Assembly: GCA_029204225.1 (NCBI GenBank)
Contig: CM055096.1
Location: forward strand, 64,841,370 to 64,905,369
Source: Diphasiastrum complanatum
Lineage: Eukaryota > Streptophyta > Lycopodiopsida > Lycopodiales > Lycopodiaceae
Direction: 5' to 3'
DNA: 64,000 nucleotides
A program made the translations under genes and the position numbers. Below are positions 33,700 to 43,995 of this stretch, one piece after another (within the stretch, counting starts at the first letter, position 1; each line of letters opens with the position of its first letter). Under the pieces are notes generated by a model. That model did not search any database. It saw nothing but the letters and a program-made list of their open reading frames with translations, and was not told the DNA's origin.

Positions 33700-34740
33700 T
33701 TTAATCTTTGTTTGAGTCCATATAATGTTTGATGGAGTTTAGAAACCATATGCTCTTCACCTTTGAGTTCATAACCCTTAAATTGAGACATGTAAATGTC
33801 TTTCTCAATAACTCCATATAAGAATGTTGCTTGAACATCTATTTAGTTCAAGATTTGCTGCAACTGTGATAGGATAATAATCACTTAGCTGACTAACAAT
33901 AGGACTGAATGTCTAGGAATAATCCATGTTGAGAATTTGTGAAAATTCTCGATCCACTAGTCTTGTCCTTCTTCAGTCAATACTATCATTAGCTTTATAT
34001 TTAGTCTTGAAAAACAACCTTCTATAGATCATATTTATGTCAATTGGTAGCTCCATAGTAGTCAAAGTTGTGTTTTTCAAGAGAGATTGATACTCTCTAT
34101 CCATGGCTTTTTTCTAGAGGTTTGCATTATGCTTCAAGGCTTTTTTCACAGAGGTCAATTCCTTAGTAAAGTAACATGCAAATTCATTTATGAAATGGTG
34201 AGTGGATTCTTGTTCTTGCTGAACTTCTTGAGATGATTGGTTCAAGTCAAAATTGTTTCTTTTGTTGATATGGAATATCCTCATTGCAATCATTATCATA
34301 ATAGTGAACTTTTGTAGAAAATAAAACTAGAGGCATTTGAGATTCAATGGTAATCGAAAAAGGAATAATAATTGACCCATTTAAAATCTTGTCTATTTCC
34401 TTTACATTTACAATTTGACTTTAAAAAATCACATCCCTACAAATAATTTTTTTTATCAACTGCAAGATCAAGAGCTCATAAGCTATATTCCCTGAGGAGT
34501 AACTAACGATTATCAACCTAGTCATCTAAATAAGAATGCAAATCATCATCATCTACATGGGCAGATGGGCTACTAGCCCCGCACCACAATTTCCATCTCC
34601 AGAAAGCATACCATATGCATCCACCTCCACAATATCTACACATCTATCCACTCCATCAATGTCCAGATTTCAAGTCTTGCCTCAAACATCCCAACATGCA
34701 CCACTCCTTTCCATTTGACATTGTCTAGGCTACCCTCACA
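33700..34740 (-). pseudogene. copia integrase tail and reverse transcriptase relic
   Basis: The minus strand reads YSSGNIAYELLILQLIKKII (integrase tail) around 34500-34440, a variable linker, then MDREYQSLLKNTTLTTMELP and YRRLFFKTKYKANDS (reverse transcriptase start) around 34100-33990, and YPITVAANLELN near 33850. Frequent stops. No LTR found. Confidence 0.7.
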
Positions 34741-36439
34741 TTGTCTAGGCTACCCACTCAATTTCTTGTAGATACAATAAAAAGCCCTAACTCTTCTGCC
34801 ATGCAAACTTTTACTCTTTGGGATTCAACATTCACGTTTTTCTTCTTCTCCTTCTCCTCCTTGTGAAGCCATGACTATGGCGGCCACAATTGTCACTTTC
34901 CCATTCTATACATACAAAGTTCTTTGTCTCATCTTCTTTCCCTTTTCCAACTGAAGTATTTTTTTAGTATTGGGAGGTGTCCATGGGCCTACAGATAGAT
35001 TCATTTGCATGCCTATGTATACCATGGAATATACACCATGAAAGTGGTGCAATATAAGATGGTTTATGTTGTAAATTTTTCTGAGAACAGAGCAGTTCGA
35101 TACGACATGAATTTCAGGCGCTCTGAATCCACTGTTGAGAAACTCGGATGGAATTCGATTCTGTCTACCAGCTATTGCCTGCTAGAACATATCTACAATC
35201 CTCCAGAGTGTAGACAGACAACTGCTGACCTACGTTTAATTGTTTAAACATTCGACAAGATGAACCAGTATGCGGAATGAAGAATAAACAGTTGATTACG
35301 AACAGACCACAATCAGACATCAAAGCATTCAAGATCATTCAACATGTGCATTATAGTTACTATATTATCAATGGTCCTCTTTCTTGAGAGTGTTGTTGTG
35401 ACAAACCCACACAAAGCGTCAACACGAGAGATACTATGCCTCTCATGAATAATATCAGGTCGTCTTGCTTACTAGCGGACTTCTTGGACATCGGCTCAGC
35501 AACACTATGTTTAGCCCAGGTTGACACACAACTAATTGAAAATCCAACTTGATGTTCAACCAATTCTGTCATCTTCAATCTGCTTATATGGATCGAGAGA
35601 GAAAAGGGTTTAATCTAATCTCTGATTACAAGAATGGCTGATTAAGCACGTTCCAACGGTATTCAGATTGCCTTCAGCATCATCTGTGGAGGGGGACGTT
35701 CTCCTGGTACTTTCTTGATTTCCTTTGTACTTGGAGCGTGAAGATCCGTTGTCTTTCAATCTTCGGTGTTGGATTTACTCCTTCTACTCTCCTAAATCCC
35801 AATTTTAATCTATCTCCATTCATGCTGCATATTTACTAACGTCGTCACGTAGTCTGCATTTTTACACACAAATTTGCAAAGACGAAAAAAAGGCGAATGA
35901 GTCGTGATATTGTGCTCTTAGACTTAAAGTACAATTTAGGCTAAATGGCCCATAGCCAACTCTAGCCCTATTATAGATCCACCATTGTGTTTCTTCAATA
36001 GGTATGTTGTATTGCTAGCCTTAAGTGATGCTAACGTGAATGGGGCAAGATTAGGTAAGTTGCTATTCTTAAAGAACTGTGAAAACTAACTTTAAGGAGT
36101 AACCGACAATAGATGCCTTAAAACCCTAAGCTCCGTGACATAAATCTTCTCTTTTGGATTATAAGTGTAAAATGAATAATGTCGGAGATAAGGTATGTGA
36201 TATTGAAAGTTGAATAACACAATGGAAAGGCTGGTTATCCACAGATATTGCTTTAAATTGGCATCAAGTAACACCAATAGGAGATGATATGGTCAAGGAT
36301 TTAGAATGAAGAGGATACTTTTTCTTTCAGACAACAAGATAAACAGTAAGCAACTTTTCTTACAAAGACAAGCATACAGATTCACCAATACAGAATCAAA
36401 TAGGCAATTGATTCCTCTCAATGAACATAGATGATTAGT
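34741..36439. other. Unassigned stretch
   Basis: Contains small frames without clear family (35005-35247 plus, 35360-35578 minus, 36277-36092 minus). The last has a PKEKIYVTELRVLRH stretch that faintly resembles a copia polyprotein. Probably old retroelement or LTR sequence, but no boundary is visible. Confidence 0.3.
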
Positions 36440-36673
36440 TCTTTATCACTGATTAGCAAACAGATCAGAACGACAAACAAGTCTTATGACTAAGGGTTTT
36501 GTGAATATGTTAGCAACCATCTGCTTGGTCAGAATGAACATAGTTCCTAGCTCATTCTTCTCAACCATGTCTATGATCAAATGATATTTGATAGCAATGT
36601 GCTTCGTTCTTGAATAAAACACAGGATCCTTTGTTAGATGTATACCTGAAGTGTTGTCCATGTACAACGTCAA
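36440..36673 (-). pseudogene. copia RNase H end
   Basis: Encodes MDNTSGIHLTKDPVFYSRTK, then KYHLIIDMVEKNELGT and QMVANIFTKPL, the C-terminal end of copia RNase H. Its right edge butts directly against plus-strand gypsy gag sequence at about 36655, an end-to-end junction of two elements. Confidence 0.8.
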
Positions 36674-38728
36674 GAAGGGTAAGAAGCGCAGTCCAGACCA
36701 AGCAAAATATTTTGACGAACTAGATCAAGCAGCATCGGAACCCAGGAAGCCGAAGAGAAAGAGATTTAAGAAATCTATATCTCGAGAAAAGGCTAAGAAA
36801 GAGAACTTATATTTCGTCTGTAATAAGCTTGGACATATGATGAAATTTTGTCCAAAAAGGAAGAAAGTGTCTGCTCACATGATTGAGATCCCAAGAGGCA
36901 ATGGTAAGACTTTGGAAATTAACTTGGTTGATTGTGAGTGTGAATGTTCTTTTAGTACTACTTCTTTTTTGCCTAATGAACTTTTTCGTTTAATTGGCAC
37001 AATTAAAGTCAGTTGCGTTATACTACGCTGGAAAAGGAATCGTTTGCTGTAATCCATGCACTTAAAACCTGGAGACACTACTTGTATGGTAGTAAGGTTG
37101 TAGTGTATACGGATCACCACCCTCTTAAGTATTTTTCTAATCAACATGATCTTTGAGGGAGAAAAGCTCGATGGGCTAAATTGATGCAAGAATTCGATCG
37201 TGAAATCTGTTACATAAGAGATAGCTCTAATCAAGTTGCAGATGCTCTTAGTCGGATCGGTGAACTGAACGAGTTGTCATTCACCCAGATTTCTACGGAT
37301 CTATATCTATTGCTGAGAGAGAAATATGAATCAGACTCCCATTTTGGTCACATTTGGAACATTGTTTAGGCCGGAAGAAATGTGGACAGTGTTGATCAGA
37401 TACACAGGGACTCAACTAACTAAGAAAGATAAGAAAATTGTGGAACAGTTCACCATTCGAGATGGATTACTATTTCAGAATGGGAAAGCTTGCGTACTTG
37501 GTGATGATAAGCTCAAACGTAAGACTTGTTTGAATGTCATGACATACCCTGTGCAGGACATCCGGGTATTCACAGGACTCTGGACTTGGTTAAAAGAGAA
37601 TTTTATTAGCCAAAGCTCAAGCCATATGTCAAGTCATATGCTGTTAAATCCAAACCCTGTCAACTAGCAAAGGCTGAACACCATAAGGCTGGTGGTTTGT
37701 TGCATCCGTTAGATATCCCAAATAAGAAATGGAAAAGCATATCTATGGATTTTGTAGTTGGACTTCCTAAGACCCAACAACAAAATGATTCTATTTGGGT
37801 TGTAGTGGATCGACTAACTAAGTTAGCTACATTCATACCAGTCAAGTCAATTATAAAGGCTTCGGATTTAGCCCAGATCTTTGTTGAAAGATTATTTTGG
37901 TTGTATGGTCTGCCAAGTGACATTGTTAGTGATAGAGATCCTAGGTTCACAGGTCACTTTTGGTCAGCAGTATTCCATAAACTTGAAACTTCTGTTTCTC
38001 ACAAGAAATCTCATTGGGAAGATTATCTCCCACTGGTTGAGTTTGCATATAATAGTAGAAAACATTCTGCTACAGGTTACAGTTCTTTTATGCTTATGTA
38101 CGGTTTTCAACCTAGATCTCTAGTAAATGTTGAGACGAAGTCTGTTAAGATTCAAAAGGTTGTTGATTTTTTGCATGATATGCAAGAAATGCTGCAATTG
38201 GCAAAGAATAGTATCCGAAGTGCTCAGTATAGAGCTAAACACTATACCGATCTTAAGAGATCTCCAAGATATTTTAAAATTGATGACTGGGTATATCTTA
38301 GGATTCCAAAAGATTATAAGACGTCACGTACAGGGAAGCATTATAAGTTGTCTACCCGTTATTGTGGACCTTTCAAGATTGTACATAGAATTGGTTCTTT
38401 GGCATATGAACTCGATCTTCAAGGAAAATCGACTGCACACCCAATGTTTCATCTAATTCATTTGGAACTAGGTTTACATGATGGTAATACAGTTGGATCG
38501 GATGAGGATTTATCCCATTTAGAAGATTTATCGCTTAGTGTGCTTTTGGGACCTGAGAAAGTGCTCAAAACCAAAGATAAACGATTGAGAAATCGTTCTA
38601 TCTCCGAGTGCTTAATTCGTGGAAGGGTCGTATTGAGGATGATGATTCGTGGGAGAGAGTTGATAGCATGAAGAAGAATTTCTCGAATTTTAGTTTCTAA
38701 CGATAGAAACAGTTTAAGGAGGGAAGAA
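36655..38728 (+). pseudogene. gypsy chromovirus relic: gag to chromodomain with deletions
   Basis: The plus strand starts within gag (basic KKGKKRSPDQAKYFDELDQA), a degenerate zinc knuckle FVCNKLGHMMKFC at about 36815 (first cysteine replaced), then jumps near 37010 to RNase H ([20 protein letters not shown], then VADALSR). Integrase follows: SMDFVVGLPKTQQQNDS, VSDRDPRFTGHFW, then FHKLETSVSHKKSHWEDYLP, where about 35 residues including the catalytic Glu motif are missing without loss of frame. The chromodomain frame breaks near 38625 (WKGRIEDDDSWERV in another frame). The longest uninterrupted frame is 37697-38671. A purine tract AAGGAGGGAAG precedes an LTR start at 38729. Confidence 0.88.
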
Positions 38729-39209
38729 TGTTATGTCCATGACTAGTACATAGGATATAGTATACTCCTAGTCTTGGATACATGTCAAGGGAATGTGTAG
38801 CTGATATCTTCACCAAAGCATTGGGAAAGGACTTGTTTATGAAACATAGGACATAACTTGGAGTGTTATCAAAGTCCATGCTAAAACTAGTTGAAGAGAG
38901 AGTGTGAGAGATTTCAACTAGTTTTGTCAAATTTGCTATATTTGTTTATATGGCATTTGAGGCCAATTTCATATTAGACTTAGAGTTTGAGTTTTCAAAG
39001 TTATATTAGTCTAAAAGCATTCAAATAAACACTTTTGGAAAGTGTGAAAAACTTTAGAACACGATTTTTGGTGAGATTCAATTTGAGTAGTAGAGACACT
39101 GAATCTAGTCACAATAATAGTAGGGTTTTTCATTATGGAGGGAAACCAAAGTTTGAACTTAGGTTTGGAACTACTATAAAAGGATATAACTCATGGGAGG
39201 AGGAGTCTC

Positions 39210-39289
<80 letters not shown>

Positions 39290-39400
39290 ATTCATGCTTA
39301 TACATGGTTCTCTCTGATTCTATTATCCATTGGTGCACTATACTTGTGATATATTGCAATTTTATGTGTAGTTAAGATCCACACATGTGAAATACAGTAG
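38729..39400 (+). pseudogene. gypsy LTR stub joined to a copia RNase H end and possible copia LTR
   Basis: TGTTATGTCCATGAC (38729) starts the gypsy LTR, but within about 20 bp the sequence becomes a copia RNase H end on the plus strand (YMSRECVADIFTKALGKD, about 38760-38840). What follows, with the (CT)n tract at 39211-39285, is probably the copia 3' LTR, starting around 38868 (TGTTATC); no partner is present to fix its ends. Confidence 0.55.
39211..39285 (-). repeat. (CT)n microsatellite
   Basis: About 75 bp of uninterrupted CT. Confidence 0.97.
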
Positions 39401-39776
39401 CTTACTATTTTTGTATGTATAGCAACATTATTCTATGTTTTGATTGATGTTTGATCAAGATCTATTAGAGTTTGCATCTCATCCATAGTGTAGATGTTGG
39501 TTTTTCTACATTGGCATGATTGGTGAGGAGTTGTCTTTCTGAACCAAGATCATTTTATGGATTTGGATCTTAATTGATCTGAATTCTTTCACATGGATTT
39601 TGGTTGGACATTGTCCACTATTGATGTTGGAGTTGAATGACAATCGTCAGCCTTAGTTGTTTTTTTTTTATTATCTTGTGATCTTGAAGGCTACATGATT
39701 GTGCTTGCATAAGAACCTTGTGTTGGTTTGCTGCCAAAAAATTCACTTGTCATAGGTATTGTTTGAAGTGTAGCAT
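39401..39776. other. No recognisable feature
   Basis: AT-rich, without a frame of coding character. Confidence 0.3.
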
Positions 39777-40700
39777 CTATTGATTGATGTAGAAGACTTG
39801 GTAGAATTCGATTATTCCTTCTCTTGCTTGATGTTTGATTGATTGTACCAATTCTACCTTCTGTGATACTATTTTTGATGGATCTTGGGATGATGCTTCT
39901 ATGTGTTTTGCAAGCTTAGAAGAATTTCCATGTTTTTCAATTGTCTCAAAGCCTGGTGGCACTATGATTTTTCTTTTGTAGTGCATCTTGAGTGGAGTAG
40001 TTTGATGATAAGTTGCATGTTGGTCCATTTTTTATAATAGCTTCTTAGCCTTTGCGATTTGCCTCAATGGACAATCAAGACATGGATGGTTGACACCACA
40101 TTGTGTACACCAAGGTGAAAAGGTTGTTGGATCAGCTCTTGATGTGGACATTTTGAACGACGATGTCTTCCTCCACATTTGTACCATCCCCTCTAAGGTG
40201 ATAAGCATATACAAGTAGCAATTGTCCCCTATCACTCTCCACATAGTAGAGTGGTAAGCTATTATAATCTTCTGATGAGTTCAGATACATGCATGATGAT
40301 ATGACCAATACTTTCACTCGACTACTTTTGACTAAAGATTGTTCTAGTGTGCTCGAAGCAAAACTCCTTTTATCCTCTAAATGAATCTCTTGTTGGCAAG
40401 TTCGGCCTTTCATGAGGTTGATCTTCAATTATATGCTCAACCATATGCTCTGTCTCATGCCCTTGATTTTGCAATTGAGGATTTCAAACTGGACATTTAG
40501 TACGTGGATGATCTCCAAAGAAATAACTACACTGGTCTGATTGTAGAATTATGTTTTTGCAAGCATTAGATTCATGGTGGTCATCTACTTGAGGATGTTC
40601 TTCGCCATTCTTTGAATGCATAAGACTTGGTCTTACTGGCTCGTCTTCATCACTTTGTTTTGATTCCGTGTCTTCTTGATTTGCACAATCATCTAACATA
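39777..40700 (-). pseudogene. Gag-like remnant with two short zinc knuckles
   Basis: Minus-strand frames 40699-40484, 40428-40132, 40244-40032 and 40028-39777 read as one broken protein. Two motifs of C-x2-C-x3-H-x4-C type are visible: CTQCGVNHPCLDC at about 40100 and a degenerate CSYFFGDHPRTKC at about 40500 with its second cysteine lost. An acidic stretch precedes them, followed by IIVPPGFETIEKHG. The spacing (x3 before His) is shorter than the usual retroviral x4. Probably a gypsy-type Gag; family not identified. Confidence 0.4.
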
Positions 40701-41089
40701 AGTGATGTTTGTTCTGGCCCTTTGTTTGATGATGCAAGAACTAAAGAGATTTTGTTTAACTCTACTTCTCTTAAGCGGACTTCAATGTTGTTGGAATCTA
40801 CACAAAGTTGTGTAGGTGTTGTATAGGATGTGAATGCTTTCCTACCAACTTTGATTTGTCGAGCATGCTAGTATAATATTATGCTATTACAATCTTTGAA
40901 GGAATGAGAGGATCACAATCCATTATCATGTTCACAATTCTTCTGGTATAGTCTCAAATAGTTTCATCTGGAAACATAACTACTTGAGCCAATTGTTGTT
41001 CTATAGTTGCCATGACCTCAACAATAGATGACTTGATGTATCAAGAAAATATTTGGTTGTCCTAGTTCTTTTTTTTTGGGGGGGGAGAA

Positions 41090-41330
41090 GGTTTAGGCGA
41101 AGGTTCCTCTCAAGAACTGATATTCTTGGCAAAAGGTGTGAAACTTTCTACAAAAGGTTACCAGCAACTAGTGGAACGTTCACTTAGCCTTCTTTTTTTA
41201 AAAAATATTTAAGAAGGTATAGGCAAAAGTTCCTCTCATAGAATTGATATTCTTGCAGGAAAGGTGTGAAACTTTCTACAAAAGGTTACCAACAACTAGG
41301 GGAACGTTCACTTAGCCCTCTTTTTTTGGA
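41090..41330. repeat. Approx. 128-bp tandem duplication
   Basis: Two units starting at about 41090 and 41217 share GTGTGAAACTTTCTACAAAA, GGTTACCA and GGAACGTTCACTTAGCC in order, each ending in a run of T. Confidence 0.85.
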
Positions 41331-41559
41331 ATTATCCTTCGCGACCTGATAGTAGATAGATCTGAATCACACACTTGTGCAGTAGAATGGGCGAAGGTTC
41401 TTTTACTGTTTTTTTAGGATTTTTGGTAGTTTTTGGATGTTTTTTTTTTTTTTGGTATCTTTGATGGGTTGTCTCTCTCACTTGGCTATTATGAATTATG
41501 CTTAATGAAAAGTTTACAAATTTTTTTTTATTTTTTTTGGTTTGTTTGTCAATTTTAAA

Positions 41560-42340
41560 ATTTTGTAGCTTGCTCATTACTTATCGAAATGTAGAAAAAA
41601 TTATATTTCCAAAAGGAACTTTCAATGGTCTATAACTTTGTCTATTGAAATGAAATTAAAAAAAATAGAAAGTTGGACAAAAAATTGGATCAAACAGAGC
41701 AGAAAATAAAAAATCAATTTTTTTTTTAGTTTGACAAATTTATAGATGTTGCCAACTTAAAAAATTTATAACTTGCTCAATACTAGACAAAATCCAGAAA
41801 AATCATATTAGTAGAAAGCCTTTCAATGCTCTACAATGCTAGCTATTCAGTTTGAATCACAGAGAACAAAAAGTTGGGTGGAAATTGAATAAAAAAGAGC
41901 AAAAAAATAAAATAAAATAAAAAAGAAAGTTTCTGGTTGTTGTTGTCGTATTCAAAAATTTGTGACTTGCCCACTTAACGGAATCTAAAAACAATTATAT
42001 GGCTAGAAAGCCCTTTCAATGCTCTAAAATTCTAACCATTCAAATTAGATTATTGAGAATCAAAAGTTGGGCGGAAATTGAATAAAAAAGACCAGAAAAA
42101 TAAAATTAAAAAAAAAAAACAGTTTTTGGTTTTTGACAAGTTTACAAAATTTTGTTGCCATATTAAAAAATTTGTAACTTGTCCAATACTTGATGAAATC
42201 CAAAAACAATTATATGGCTAGAAAGGCCTTTCAATGCTCTAAAATTTAGCTATTCAGATCGAATTATGGAGAATAGAAAGCTAGATGAAAACTGAATAAA
42301 AAAGAGCAGAAAAATAAAAATATATAGAAAATACAGTCCC
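41560..42340. repeat. Four-unit tandem array, about 200-bp period
   Basis: Landmarks CTTGCTC or CTTGCCC/CTTGTCC occur at 41569, 41772, 41966 and 42178 (spacing about 203, 194 and 212). Each unit also has a variant of TTTCAATGCTCTA, AAAGTTGG and GAGCAGAAAA in the same order. The units have diverged considerably. Satellite-like period but only four copies. Confidence 0.85.
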
Positions 42341-42589
42341 CCACTCTTTTTTTTGAACGTTTTTGACTCTTTCAAATCACATCCATAATGCAAAGCTACC
42401 CCTAGCATGCTAAAACCAAGATGCCTAAATCCATTCTAACCACAAAATATGAAAGAAAATGCTATCAAGCAAGATGAGAGTGCATTTCTCCCCGACAACG
42501 GTGTCAAAATTGTCTCGCCTGTCATGACTTGTAGTAGTTGCGTTTCCAAGGGAGCAAGACCTCACCTTCAACCTGTTAGCAAGAGAATG

Positions 42590-42935
42590 GAGAATGAACC
42601 CGTGTGAACAAACCTATGAGAAAGTTGTTCACTATCCAGAAAAGGAAAAATGGATAAAGGCCATGGAAGACGAGATGGACTCCATGAAGAAGAACAAAGT
42701 CTAGACTCTTGAAACCACTGCCAATAGACAGGAAGATTGTCAAGTGCAAGTGGTTCTACAAATACAAATATGGACCAGACGACAATGTATTAAAATGCAA
42801 AGCTAGGCTAGTTGCAAAAGGTTTCTCACAAAAGTATGGTATTGACTATACTGAAACCTTTCCTCCCGTCGTCAAGCACACATCTATTAGTTTGTTGTTT
42901 GCATACGCATCAGCCTACAATCTAAAGGGGGCTGC
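42590..42935 (+). pseudogene. copia reverse transcriptase start
   Basis: The plus strand encodes EKWIKAMEDEMDSMKKN, a stop and frameshift near 42700, then [35 protein letters not shown] and FPPVVKHTSISLLFAYASAY, ending abruptly at about 42935. No other domain of this element is adjacent. Confidence 0.85.
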
Positions 42936-43165
42936 AACTTTCACAGGGATGGATAACATTTGCATGAAGACAATCAATGTTTCTCAAAGTCGTGGTGCTC
43001 AATTTGACAACCCTCACTGCATCCTCAAAACAGCCACTTCTGATCCTTGCTGCACTAATTGGAACTGATTTGGTGTTTTTTTATACCTTGATAGATTCAA
43101 AGCTAATGCAAGTGTGCATTGGCATCTCCAACAATACTTCTTACACTAATTTGAAATTTAAACAG

Positions 43166-43455
43166 AAGCATGAAGTGAAAACAACAATGACATTGATAGA
43201 ACAAAAGCCGATCTGAAACCTAAGTGGCCAGTCAACTAAAACCTAAAACGTTTGAGATTGAATTAAGTTTTGCAAGACAAAAATAATATTGTAAGCCTAA
43301 ATCTCAGGTTACAAGCATGAGGTGATAACGACAATAAAGATACAACGAAAGCAAGTTTTAAACCTAATATACGAGTCGTAGATTTATAATTACAACCTAA
43401 TAATTTCGAGATTGAGCTATGTTTTGCACAAAGCAAGAAATATTATGAGGCTGAT
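43166..43455. repeat. 147-bp tandem duplication
   Basis: Units start at AAGCATGA in 43166 and 43313 and share GACAATAAAG-like, AAACCTAA, GAGATTGA and TATTATG-like words in order. Diverged. Confidence 0.75.
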
Positions 43456-43729
43456 TAGTGGAAAAAGACAACTTGTCACCAAAACTTTCCAACACAAGAT
43501 AAGTAGCTTTGTCAAAGCTGGAGTAGGCTCAGAACTATCAACTACTCCCTCCACTAACTAAGCCAATCCAAAATAATATCATATTAGAAAACCTGCAGAA
43601 ATATAAAAGGTTATCAAAGCTTAATGAATCGCTTGTGCAGGAAAATGGCAAACAACATCAATACAGCACAAGTTGAGCATTTAATTAGTTTACACAGAAC
43701 CTTGCGCACAAAAACATGTGAAGAAGAAT

Positions 43730-43995
43730 GAATTCAAGAAAAAAAAGATACAAAAGTTGAGCCACTAGTTGGACTAAGCTGAAACTTGCGAAATATAATT
43801 TTCAAGAAAAAGAAATAGTAGAAACTTGCCAAGAAGAATAGTTCAAGAAAAAAAAGATACAAAAGTAGAGCAATTAATTGGATTAAGCAAAAAATTGCGA
43901 AGAAGAATAAGTCAAACAAAAAGAAGATACACAAGTCGAGCAATTGATTTGTTTAAGCACAAACTAGCGAAAAATGATAAGTTCAAGAAACGGAA
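43730..43995. repeat. Approx. 72-bp minisatellite
   Basis: Repeats of a unit containing TTCAAGAAAAAAAAGATACA, then GAGCAATTGATT and AAGCAAAAA-TTGCGAAGAAGAA start at about 43733, 43837, 43909 and 43979, with a shortened unit at 43799. Confidence 0.8.
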
